A stretch of DNA of 64,000 nt from Argentina anserina (Eukaryota > Streptophyta > Magnoliopsida > Rosales > Rosaceae), in the NCBI RefSeq assembly GCF_933775445.1, contig NC_065872.1, positions 14,198,001-14,262,000 of the forward strand, read 5' to 3'. The notes under the pieces were generated by a model. That model was not told the origin of the DNA and ran no database searches. It was given only the letters and a program-made list of their open reading frames with translations. A program made the position numbers and the translations under genes. Position 1 is the first letter of the stretch; each line of letters starts with the position of its first letter. Below, piece by piece: positions 12,821-23,130 of the stretch.

Positions 12821-13726
12821 ACTGTCACGACCCCGAAATTTCAAGTATGAAACACAAAATCGAAGCCATGAAAACTCTAAAACAATATCAAGTATATTGA
12901 AATCATCTTATCATAACAGTGTATCGAAACTAAGTCCACATCATGACTCAGTCGACTTGAATAATACACAACCAATGGAAATGAATAATTCACTCAATCC
13001 GCACCACAAATGGAATCTCCGACAATCTTCAGCGAAAGCCCTCTATTTCTGGTAATCCACACATACATAACTATCCCCTACATCATCGAATAGGTGCACC
13101 GGGATTGTAAACGCAAATCCGGTAAGCTTTGCAGCTCGTATGAGTAAAACAACAATATAACTCGTTTATAAATTCAAAAGAAAAATACTGAAAAAATTTA
13201 ATTATAAATGTACTCATGAGTCATTAGACGACCCATCTGGTTGTCCAATAATATCTGAAAATATAAGTGCTCATGAGAAATCGGACAACCCATCTGTTTA
13301 CCCAAATACATTTATAATACGGGTACTCATGAGCACTAAGTACTCATATGTTACCCCTCATGTAGTATGCCGCCAGACATTGGGCAACCACTTGCTACCC
13401 AATATCCAAAAATATGGGTACTCATAAGCCGGTAACCCATTTGTTATCTCTCATGCCAGTACACCGGCAGACAGACTAGAGCTTTAACTGTATCGTAACT
13501 TTCACCCGGCGAAGGCTAGGATTCGACATGGCAACACGCCCGAAGACATAACACACGGCCGAAGACAGAAAACATTTTAACAAATCTCAATGTTAAAACC
13601 ATGTACAATAACAATACACTCATGTTATTGTACTACAACAAGCAACTCTTGCTCAAATAAAATAAATATAGTTACCACAATATAATTCATTTAGAAATAA
13701 GAACGTAATAGTATATAATATAACAA

Positions 13727-13729
<3 letters not shown>

Positions 13730-13760
<31 letters not shown>
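13730..13760. repeat. TA microsatellite
   Basis: A run of alternating T and A inside the left arm of the palindrome; a shorter run lies at the matching place in the right arm near 15038-15058. Confidence 0.9.
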
Positions 13761-13761
<1 letters not shown>

Positions 13762-15213
13762 CGTATTTACCATTTAATACACATACACAACTCACTATAT
13801 TATATACATGTTATAGTTCGATCTTTTTAAGAAAACGTAAATATGAGTCATCACCAAGGGTAGGCTCGTCATCGTTTGATTTACTCACATTCACCATAGT
13901 CCATAATCATAAAAACCTTTTCAAAATCATTTATTAAAATAGCGTTTCACTTACCTATGAACCGTAGATGATCAAGTTCATGTAATTTAAACCAAAACAT
14001 ATTTTTTAAAATAATTTTTATAAACTAGTGATGCAACGACTATGGTGACAACTCAAACTAAATTCATAAGTATAATACTACTTCGATCATGATGATCATT
14101 GTGAGGTTTACTCACCTTCTTTCCTACGTGTAACTTCCACGTCACTGAAAGTAGTTTCCTCACTCGTTTGGTCAGTCACCTAATAGCATGATAAAATGCT
14201 TAGAAAATGATACGTAAAATATCAGGTGACGATTTTCAGTACAACTAAATGTTGTTTATAAAACACTATTCACATAACACTGCGCATGTTTTATTGTTTT
14301 ACTAAACACTGTTCAAATGTACTGTTCAGTAAACACTGTTCAAATGTACTATTTTATAAACAGTGAAACACGAACAATGTTATGTGAATAGTATTTTATG
14401 AACAATGTTTTTGTAAACAGTGAACCACAAACAGTTACGTGAATAGTGCCATGAACAGTTTTATAAACAGTGAAACATGAACAGTGTTATGTAAACAGTA
14501 GAACAAGAACAGTGTTCTGTGAACAATGTTTTATGAACAACATTTAGCTGTAATGAAATCGTCACTTGATATTTTACGTATCGTTTTCTAAGCATTTTAT
14601 CATGCTATTAGGTGACCGACGAAACGGCTGAGAGAATCGCTTTCGGTGTCGCGGAAGTTGCACGCAGGAAATAAGGTGAGTAAACCTCACAATGATCATC
14701 ATGATCGAAGTAGTGTTACAATTATTGAATTTAGTTTGAGTTTTCACCATAGTCGTTGCATCACTAGTTTATAAAAATTGTTTTAAAAAATATATATGTT
14801 TTGGTTTAAATTACAAGAACTTGATCGTCTATGGTTCATGGATAAGTGAAACGCTATTTTAATAAATGATTTGAAAAAGATTTTAGTGATTATAGACTAT
14901 GGTGAATGTGAGTAAATCAAACTATGACGAGCCTACCCTTGGTGATGACTCATATTTACGTTTTCTTAAAAAGATCGAACTATAACATGTATATAATATA
15001 GTGGGTTGTGTATGTGTATTAAATGGTAAATATGATACATATATATATATATATATGAGTTGCTATATTATATACTGTTACGTTCTTATTTCTAAATGAA
15101 TTATATTGTGGCAACTATATTTATTTTATTTGAGTAAGAGTCGCTTGTTGTAGTACAATAACATGGGTGGATTGTTATTGTACGTGGTTTTAACATTGAG
15201 TCTTGTTAAAACG

Positions 15214-15332
15214 TTTTCTGTTTTCGGACGTGTTTTTTCTGTCTTCGAACGTGTTTTCTGTCTTCGGACGTGTTTTTTATCTTCGAACGTGTTTTTCTTT
15301 ATTCGGACGTGTTTTTCTATATTCGGACATGT
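15214..15332 (+). repeat. Minisatellite, about 20 bp x 6
   Basis: Six units of the type TTTTCTGTCTTCGGACGTG, with CGGACG and CGAACG alternating in the early units. The left arm of the palindrome has only about two such units (near 13530-13560), and most other LTRs in the window have one. The short ORFs seen across it are products of the repeat. Confidence 0.85.
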
Positions 15333-16107
15333 TGGTATTATCAGAACCAAGCCTTGGCCTGGTGACTGTTACGATTCAGTTAGAGCTCTAATCTGTCTGC
15401 CGATGTACTGCATGAGGGGTAACAGATGGGTTGCCTGGGTCTCATGAGTACCCATATTTTTTAGTGGCATTGGGTACATATGGGCTGTCCAGTGTCCGTC
15501 GGTGTACTGCATGAGCGGTAACAGATGAGTACCTGGGTCTCATGAGTACCCTTGTTTTACATGAATTTAGGTAACCAGATGGCTTGCCCAGTCCTGTCGG
15601 TGTACTGCATGAGGGGTAACATATGGTTACCTGAGTCTCATGAGTACCCATGTTTTTAAATGATGTTGGGTAACAGTTGGGTTGCCCAGTGTCACATGAG
15701 TAAGTTTGTCTTTAAATGTTATTTGACATATTTCCTTTGTATGTTTTGTATGTTTACTTTTAGTTTACTCATGCGGGCTAAAAAGCTTACCGGGTTTGTG
15801 TTTACAATCTTGGTGCACCAATTCGATGGTGTATGAGATAGTTCTATAGGTGGGATTACCAGATTTGGAGGGCTTACTCTGAAGATTTCTTTCTTCTGTT
15901 TGTGGTGAGGCTTGAGTGAATTTTACATTTCCATTGGTTATAATAGTGAGGGACTAGTTATGTATTATTCAAGTCGACTAAGTCATGTTGTGGACTCAGT
16001 TTCGATACACTGTTATGATAAGATGATTTTAATATATTTAAGATTGTTTTAGAGTTTTCATGGCTTCGAATTCGAATTTTTATCCTTCGAATTTCGGGGC
16101 TGTGACA

Positions 16108-16677
16108 AAAAAACCTAAATTACTATTTACATTATCGACTTCTTTTTATCAAACTAAACCAAATTCACCAATGCACCACATAATTACAAGTTTGGTTATA
16201 TCATGCATTTTAATCCATCTGATTACATACTTTTAGATATCAATACAATTAGAGCCTTAGGAGAACATCTAATCATGCAAGATTTTTATTGACGTTTAGG
16301 TTGACTTAGAGCCTCACCTAAATTGTATGCAATCAAGTTTAACAACACTTAGGGTAGAAATCAAACAAGATTACATTGAAACACTAAATCTTTGTTTGAG
16401 ACATGTTTTACGGTGGCGTCACCCACCATGAGGTACATGTAAATTTCCATAATTTCTCACTTTAATTAACACAAACCGAATCTACTTAGGGCATGATTCG
16501 ATTTGTGTCAATATAGATGATGAAGATAGCACTCAAATACAATCTTAGGGACTGCATTCAAACACTAAATTTGTATGCACATATCTGAAAATTATCTAAG
16601 AGCTAATGCCTAATGCCTAATCGGACAAGAAGTTTTGATTATTTGTTTCATTTGTTTCATATGATTATTGTTTCATA
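16108..16677. other. Unassigned AT-rich stretch
   Basis: Lies between the LTR palindrome and the duplicated kinase 3' flank. No open frame, known repeat or RNA gene is visible. It has no counterpart in the kinase locus. Confidence 0.5.
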
Positions 16678-17787
16678 TGAATGTGTTTCCAACTGATGAC
16701 TTACAACAACATGTGTACATAGATCTTATAGGAATAACCTAGATCTATCAATCGATCTAGACTCTTAATTTCATGCTGAATTTGATGTGTTCATGGATTA
16801 GTCTCTTCTAGGCTATAGCTGAATTTTTTTTATCCCTAGAATGTGTTATCATGTTTGTATCAGTAATGTTTCTGGACTCTGTTCTTGGTCATTGAAAGAA
16901 ATTGCTTAGAACAATTACGAGTATCTTTTTCAAGTTACTGCAAATTGTGCGTCAAAATTTAGAATATTCAAACAGTACACAGGTTGAACATTTCAATGCT
17001 CACCCGAAGGGACGAGCATTTTCTGTCCATCATTTTGTCCAATTTTCAGTCCCTATTCTGCACTAAATTCTGAATGAAACATGAATAGCTGTCGTGCAGT
17101 CCTATCAAGCTTAATAACACATGTGATGACTTGGGCATCAAATCTGGTGATGTCAAGAGCTTGCATTATCAGAACATGTATCTCGCACTAAACCATTAAT
17201 GCTGCATCTATCAACTCCTAGTCTACGATGTCGAAGTTTTCCTACCACCGACTATTAGCTCATTGTAGAAAGATACTGGTGCCATTTAATTTACCAACAG
17301 AGTTTAGAATAGAACCAGAGGAAAATTGAACACCATGAAACTAAGCATCAACTAATGAACACTTGACTTTTCAATTAATAGGAAGTAGAAACGATTTACC
17401 TATATAAAGTTACCTTGGAAATAATGGAGAAAGGTCCACCGTCCACATGAAGACTTGCAACTCAAGCAAGTTGGTGTTCTCAATAATGAAATAGAAGATT
17501 CGGTGTTCTTCTTCTCCTTTCCTGGTTCGGGATGAGTGGCTTGTTCAGTTGATATAAGTCTACACTCTGCAATACGAATAGTATCAATCCTTTTGACCAC
17601 ACGTTAAAAGAAAAACACAGTCAAACAACAAAAACTTACGACACCCGAAAATATTTAAGTGTGTGATCCAGCAGTCCAACAAAACACAAAGTTTAACCGT
17701 CTAAAAAACAAAACATAATACTCATACACAAAGTCAAACAACATTAAACTTTGTTTTTGCAGCTACTATGTCGAATATGACACCAGG
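16678..17787. repeat. Second copy of the lectin-kinase 3' flank, left part
   Basis: Close copy of 40434-41541, which starts a few bases after the stop codon of the receptor kinase. Here the kinase gene itself is absent. The copy is interrupted after CCAGG (17783-17787) by the Tat element and resumes at 27799. A minus-strand frame (17400-17600) is kept in both copies and could be an exon: it is preceded by TTGCAG and followed by CCAAGGTAAC. Its product is not recognised. Confidence 0.85.
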
Positions 17788-18616
17788 TGTTCGAGCTGGG
17801 AAAACGGATCCTCCTCAGAGAACAATCAGCAAGCCCCGGTGCCGAACCCTAGACGGTTCGACCCATCGTTCTCTGTTGTTGTTGGCATGCCAGTACGTTT
17901 GAGTTAGGTACAACTGTTGCTTTATTTGACAATGATCGCGCTCACGTACTGTCTTCTTCTCAAACGATTGCTCCGCAGTTGCTGATAAACCGCTGAAGTT
18001 CGAATGACCTATACACAACCGGAGTTGCTAGGTACCTTTCACTCCACCTCAAGTAGATGGCCGATCTTACTTTTGACCGCTTGGGGAAAAACAGAGCTTA
18101 TACTGTGTCGTTAATAGCAGGACTCTCTCGCGAATGAGATTTGCTGAATAGTGCAGACTTTTGTGTTTGCTAGAAGCTGGGCTAGCGACTCGATGGACTT
18201 GACTCAAATTGCCGAAGTTAATTGGACTTGTTGCTACATACAGCGCGAGGCATGCATCTGGGTAGCTCCGCTCCGATGGGAGACTTGGTTGCCGAAGTGA
18301 ATCGGACTTTTACTCTGTGGGGAGATTTTGACTATGCAGTTGCGCGATAGTTTGTTTGACGTTGCGTGCGTTATTCTGCACATTCGACCCCCGTATATAG
18401 AGAACACAACTTGTTCTTTCTTGCGAATCAAGTCTTGAGAACCTCCTAGTTCATTTGGATTCACCTTCCTTATTCGACTCATATTCTATATAGCGTTAGT
18501 CCCCTAAATCTATTCCAATACGGCAGGTAATCTTGCTCTGTGATATATTTTCCCAAACAACCGGTCCATGAGCTTAAAGAGTAGATTATACCGGGGTATT
18601 ATTCTAGGCCCAAACA
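17788..18616 (-). repeat. 3' LTR of the Tat element
   Basis: TG...CA ended and 829 bp long. It differs from the 5' LTR by small insertions (for example near 18005-18032). On the minus strand it is preceded by the purine-rich CCTGGGGGGCAA (polypurine tract, 18617-18628). On the minus strand a CTCTATATA sequence near 18395-18403 is a candidate TATA box. Confidence 0.9.
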
Positions 18617-18886
18617 TTGCCCCCCAGGCCTTGAAATTGAAGACCCCATGAAATTGAAAAGGGCTAAAAGAAAAACCCAAACGGTTATCTTTTTAAAATA
18701 ATCTGAAACGTTTTACGTTCCCCCGTTACTAACTGACGCGCGACTTCACCTCAAACCACTACAACCTTTCGAGCTAAAGTACGCGAGAAACACTTACGGT
18801 TTCGGAAACTCAAACCAGTTCCAATCGAGCAAACGCGACTCTTTCTCGAACCCGTCAGTTTCGATTTCAGAAACCCCTTCAGTTCG

Positions 18887-18895
18887 TATATAAAT
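18887..18895 (+). promoter_or_regulatory. TATA box of the antisense ORF
   Basis: TATATAAAT on the plus strand, about 105 bp upstream of the ATG at 18991 and inside the Tat element's non-coding 3' part. Its distance to the ORF suits a normal plant promoter. No transcript evidence is available here. Confidence 0.5.
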
Positions 18896-18990
18896 CGCGC
18901 TCTCGAACCCAAAAAATCCATCCAACCCGATTGCTCTATCATCAGAAAACCCAGAAAGCCCTCTTTTGAAATTCTTAATCTCTGACAACA

Positions 18991-19620
18991 ATGGCACTAA
19001 AACCCAACCAACGTGATGCCCAGGCAGGTGCAAGACTTCTTCGCGATTATCCAAACAACGAACCCACCAATCGCACGACCATCGGAGTGATTGACGACAA
19101 CACTGTGTTCTTGGGCCCTTCTCTTGCCGAAATCCCAAAGCGCATCAACACCGCCTACCACCACCGCTCGCAAACTCCTCCGCTTGCCTTTAGGAACACC
19201 CCAGCCACCTTCAGGGGATGGCAAGTACGCAGTCTCCATGGGACCCCTGTCGGAGCATGGCCCATTGTTTCCGAAGCCATGCGAATATGGTATGAAGGTC
19301 GCCGCTTGCTCGATCTCGACATCTGGGAAGCGGCAGGAATCTTGAAAAGCATCGACCTCTCCTTTAACTGGAGCATGATTAAGAAACTCATAAAGTTTCA
19401 GAAAAAATTTCTGGGCTCGTGACCGGTAGGAACGTTCGCGGCCGTCAGTAACGTTCGCGAATCTAGAAAATTTCCTGAGTTCGCGATCGCACTGAGTATC
19501 CATGGTGTTACCCCCATGTTTACTTGGTTGAAGGAATGGGAACCAAGGAAACACCAAGTCCGAACACCAGTTAATTTGCTTGCACCGCTGTCGGTAGATC
19601 TTCATACTACCAAACACTAG
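18991..19620 (+). pseudogene. Antisense ORF of the Tat element, possibly plant-mobile-domain N-terminus
   Basis: The ORF runs against gag-pol. It starts at an ATG in good context (ACAATGGC) and stays open for 143 codons to a TGA at 19420-19422; the same frame then continues open to a TAG at 19618-19620. The segment from about residue 75 (RGWQVRSLHG, then IWEAAGILKSIDLS) resembles the W...W..AGI..AI..S pattern at the start of plant mobile domain (aminotransferase-like) proteins, which some Tat elements carry in antisense. The match is weak and the domain core is not visible. It ends about 10 bp past the pol stop at 19607, so the two are convergent. Confidence 0.45.
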
Positions 19621-20836
19621 GGAAGTACTTCATAAGATGGCGACCATTCATGGGATTTTTGTGAACATTCCTATCAGTGTCGCAAAGGTAGTAGGCGCCT
19701 TTGCCCATTACTCGATCAATCACAAAAGGACCTTCCCATTTAGCAGACCATTAACTACGACAATCAACTCGTTCACCATAAGGCAAACAAGCTTTCCAAA
19801 CTAAGTCCCCAACTCCAAAGCTGCGTCCTCTCGTGCGTTTGTCATAAAGCCGTGCTGAGAGCTTCCATCCGGCAAGAGTCCAAGTCCTTATTTTCTTGAT
19901 ACATAGCTTGAATATAGTCCTCACCAATCAACTGGTGCTGCTCGCGAACCCTCAGCGACTGAACATTAACTTCCATAGAAAGTACCGCATCATGTCCATA
20001 CATCAAAGCATAAGGTGTAGTACCAGTTGGAGTGCATTTGGAAGTTCTATAAGCCCATAACGTGTGATCCAACTCTGTGTGCCAAGATCGCGGATTTGCA
20101 TCCAATATTCGTTTGAGTATAGACACAATGACGCGGTTGCTAGCTTCTGCCTGGCCATTCCCTTGAGCATAATAAGGACTGGAATGCAGAAACTTGATCC
20201 CATAACCAGCCAAGAATTTCTGAGTCTTTTCAGCCATGAAACCTGCCCCCCTGTCTGCCACCAAACATTCTGGAAGGCCATACCTAGTGATAATATATTT
20301 AAAGATAAAATCAGTGATCACCTCTGAAGATGTCGTCCTGACTGGTATAGCCTCGACCCACTTAGTGAAGAAATATGTGGCCAGTAGAATGTGCTTGTTC
20401 TATAAAGAAGAATTGGGATGAATCTCCCCGATAAAGTCTAAAGTCCATCCGCGACCTGGCCAAGGTTTAATTATTGGTTGCAGAGGAACGTCAGGCACAT
20501 GCTGGACTGGTCCATGCATTTGACATTCAATGCAACCCTGCGCGAAACTGATGCAGTCCTTGAGCATGGTAGGCCAATAAAATCCATATCGGCGAAGGAG
20601 CCATCGCATCTTTGGACCAGCTTGGTGAGAACCACAATTGCCACAATGAACCTCTCGTAACCACGTCTTGGCCTCAGTCCCATAGATGCATCACATGTAC
20701 AAACCGTCTTCTGCCCTTCGCAATAGTTCACCGCTTCGAAGGACGTAGTTGGTAGCAAAACATTTAACCCTTTTGTCCACCGGTGCAGAAGGATCAGTGA
20801 GGTACTAGATAATCGGTTGCCGCCAATCCACATCAA
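19607..20836 (-). pseudogene. Integrase (Tat element)
   Basis: From the amino end: an HHCC zinc finger ending C-IEC (about 20500-20570), GWTLDFIGEI with the first catalytic aspartate (about 20425), VADRGAGFM with the second (about 20255), and GQAEASNR with the glutamate (about 20150). The C-terminal GDLVWK...GPFVIDRV...NGRHLMKYF segment lies at about 19630-19810. Defects: a frameshift in the zinc-finger region, an in-frame stop near 20400, and a frameshift near 19855. The frame ends at a TAG at 19607-19609. There is no chromodomain. Confidence 0.85.
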
Positions 20837-20858
20837 TAGTGTCGATAATAGCCATCAA

Positions 20859-21767
20859 CTATTCGTCATTAACCTCTTTCCTTACCATAAAGGAAGGTAA
20901 TGTGCGTCTCTGAACCTTCAAAATCCTCTCGCGAACGCCATCTGCTAAGTGAATGGCCGTAGCCAACTGTGCTAGTTCATTGGCAGCGCAATTTCGTTCT
21001 CGAGGAATATAGTCAAGCACCACGTCTGCAAATTGGTCTAACAATTCCGATGCTCGCTCCCAAAAAGGAAGTAATGTAAAATTGTTACACTTATAGACAC
21101 CCTTGAGCTGGTTAATAACTAAGAGTGAATCATCTAATACCTCTACCTCGGTGATCCAGATCAAGCAACAGCTCCTGGCCAATGATGATGGCCTCATATT
21201 CTGCCTGACTGTTAGTGCACTTCCATTCTAGCTGAAAAGAGTAACAATGTCTTACTCCGGAAGGATTAACCAATGCAACACCCGCTCCGGACAAATGATC
21301 AGTGTTGCTACCATCAAAATACAGAACCCAAGGCTGAGTGTGAATGAAGGAAATAACCATGTTCTGGTCTTCAATGTCCTCCATAATAGGATGATGCAAC
21401 AAAAGTCGGACACTGCCTGTCCTGTGAGTGCTTTTAAGGGTGTATACTGTAAAGAAAACTCTGATAACGCCAAGATCCACTTACTAATCCGACCCCTAAG
21501 CATAGGTTTTGTAAGCATATACTTCACTAAATCAGTTTGCGCCACCACCACTGTAGTGAAGGACAACATGTAATGGCAGAGCTTAGTACCGGCGAAGTAC
21601 AAAGCTAAACACAACCTCTCAATTGGCGAGTACCTAGTTTCAGCCTCCAATAAGGTCCGACTCAGGTAGTAACTTACGTGCTCAATCTTCTTGCCCCCCT
21701 CTCCATCACCATCTTGTGCTAAGAGTCTTGCGATTGAATAAGGGGACGTTAAGATGTATAGCTTCAA
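20859..21767 (-). pseudogene. Two RNase H domains (Tat element)
   Basis: The first domain (21440-21767) is the reverse-transcriptase-linked RNase H, here degenerate, with YYLSRTLLEAETRYSPIER and the usual LTKPMLRGRISKW segment. The second (20859-21400) is the extra, archaeal-type RNase H: WVLYFDGSNT with the first aspartate, NSQAEYEA with the glutamate, LDDSLLVINQ with the next aspartate, and RERNCAANELAQLA. A frameshift near 21410 lies between them and another near 21170 inside the second domain. Dual RNase H is a Tat-lineage trait. Confidence 0.8.
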
Positions 21768-21842
21768 TGGTACTCCAGGCCGTGGGGGTCGAAGAACAGG
21801 TGGATGAGTAAGGTATTCTTTGATTTTATCAAAAGCTACCTG

Positions 21843-23074
21843 TTACGCAGGTCCCCATTGAAACTCTTGATCCTCCTTAAGCTTCAGCAAAGGAGAGAAG
21901 ACAACGGTTTTGCCAGCGGAATTAGAAATGAAGCGTCGAAGGAAGTTTATTTTCCCAAGCAAACTCTGAAGTTCCTTCTTGTTCCTTGGTGCCGGCGTGT
22001 CTAGAACTGCTTTTGCCTTATCCTCTGCGACCTCAATACCTCTTTCATGCACTATGAAACCCAAGAAGTCTCCTGCTCGAACCCCAAAAATGCATTTAGC
22101 CGGGTTCATCCTGAGCTTGTGCTTTCTCATCCTAGTGAACACTGACCTCAAATTCTCGATGTGATCTTCTTTCTTCTTAGACTTGACCACCATGTCATCG
22201 ATATATACTTCGAGAATGCCCCCCAGCACATCGTGGAAAATCAGGTTCATTGCTCGCTGGTATGTAGCCCCCGCGTTGATCAGACCAAATGGCATATTGT
22301 TATATTCAAACACTCCAGTGAACTCTGGACATCGAAATGTTGTTTTGTGTCTATCCGTTTCATAAACAAGAATCTGGTGATAACCAGCTGTGCCGTCCAT
22401 AAAAGATAGTAGTTCATTCCCTGCGACTGCATCGACCAACATATCCGCCACGGGCATGGGATAAACATCTTTCGGTGTCGCAGCATTCAGATTCATGTAG
22501 TCCACACACACGCGAATCTTGCCATTTTTCTTCCGTACCGGTACTATGTTCGACAACCACTGAGAATATTTAGGTGGTCGGATAATACCGGCTTGGAACA
22601 TGTTCTGAACCTCTTTCTTGACTGCTGCTGCTGTGTCTGCACTCATTCGTCGTGGACTTTGTTGTACAGGCTTGTACCCTTCCATGATGGACAAGCGATG
22701 ACAAACTAAATCTGGTGACAAGCCCGGCATGTCCTCAAATTTCTCAGCAAAGCAATTGCGGAACTCCTGCAACAACTCCACCAAACGTTGTCTCAGTTCC
22801 TCATCCAAGTGTTTACTTATTCCGACCTCCATGGGCTCTTCTGTAGTCCCAAGATTGATCTTTTCCACTCGATCCTTCACTTTAGGTGGATTGTCATCCA
22901 AAGCTGCTGGTGCTGGTTGAACTCCTCCTCTGCTTGAACCTCAGTCAAATCATCCTCAATGCACTCAACTAGTGCCACTGTCCCCCAGGCTTCCTGTTCC
23001 TCTCTGTAAATCGATAAGCATTGGATAAAGGACACGTAGGCCTGCTCTCGTTCCTTGGGCAGTGATGTACTCAT
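21843..23074 (-). pseudogene. Reverse transcriptase (Tat element)
   Basis: A long frame (21843-22901) covers the whole polymerase: VRKKNGKIRVCVDYMNLN, FMDGTAGYHQI (palm), MPFGLINAGATYQR, the YIDDMVVKSK active site, and the thumb with LGKINFLRRFI. The catalytic aspartates are present. It ends at a TAA (21843-21845) just after QWGPA; the same frame continues into the RNase H, so one nonsense change separates the two. The acidic linker upstream (22877-23074) is in another frame, with the shift near 22920. This is the best-preserved polymerase in the window. Confidence 0.9.
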
Positions 23075-23130
23075 GGATGATTACTTTTTGTTTTCACGAT
23101 GAAGCCAGGTCGATTTATATCTGTTTTAAC

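Larger units (their letters stand above)
8908..12822 (-). mobile_element. Element B: decayed Tekay-like Ty3/gypsy internal region
   Basis: The region has a polypurine tract at its left end and an initiator-methionine-type primer-binding site (TGGTATCAGAGC on the minus strand) at its right end, which fixes it as the internal part of a minus-strand LTR element. Only protease (12326-12580) and the start of reverse transcriptase (11784-12011) are recognisable. Gag is missing between the primer site and the protease. The stretch 8920-11780 is AT-rich with no recognisable domain; two parts of it (near 11090 and near 11500) resemble each other, which suggests internal duplication. Confidence 0.65.
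12823..16107. repeat. 3.3 kb inverted repeat of two LTR 3' halves (head to head)
   Basis: The left arm is the 3' part of element B's 5' LTR, minus strand, starting TGTCACGACCCC. The right arm is the same LTR part on the plus strand, ending GGGGCTGTGACA at 16107. The arms pair over roughly 1.4-1.6 kb each and meet around 14280-14540 in a spacer made of AACAGTG/CACTGTT motifs. Both arms contain the tandem GGGT...ACCC/CATGAG units, the ACCGGG hairpin (13098-13123; 15789-15814) and the AAGGTGAGT motif. The 5' LTR ends (TGTAAT..CCCG) are missing from both arms. Confidence 0.85.

Noticed and set aside
18234..18482. ORFs across the Tat LTRs (also 27332-27619)
   Set aside because: Differ between the two LTRs and have no domain.
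18997..19617. 206-codon minus-strand ORF opposite the antisense ORF
   Set aside because: Pol has already ended at 19607 on this strand; the frame has no recognisable domain and is probably the shadow of the plus-strand frame, although the reverse cannot be fully excluded.
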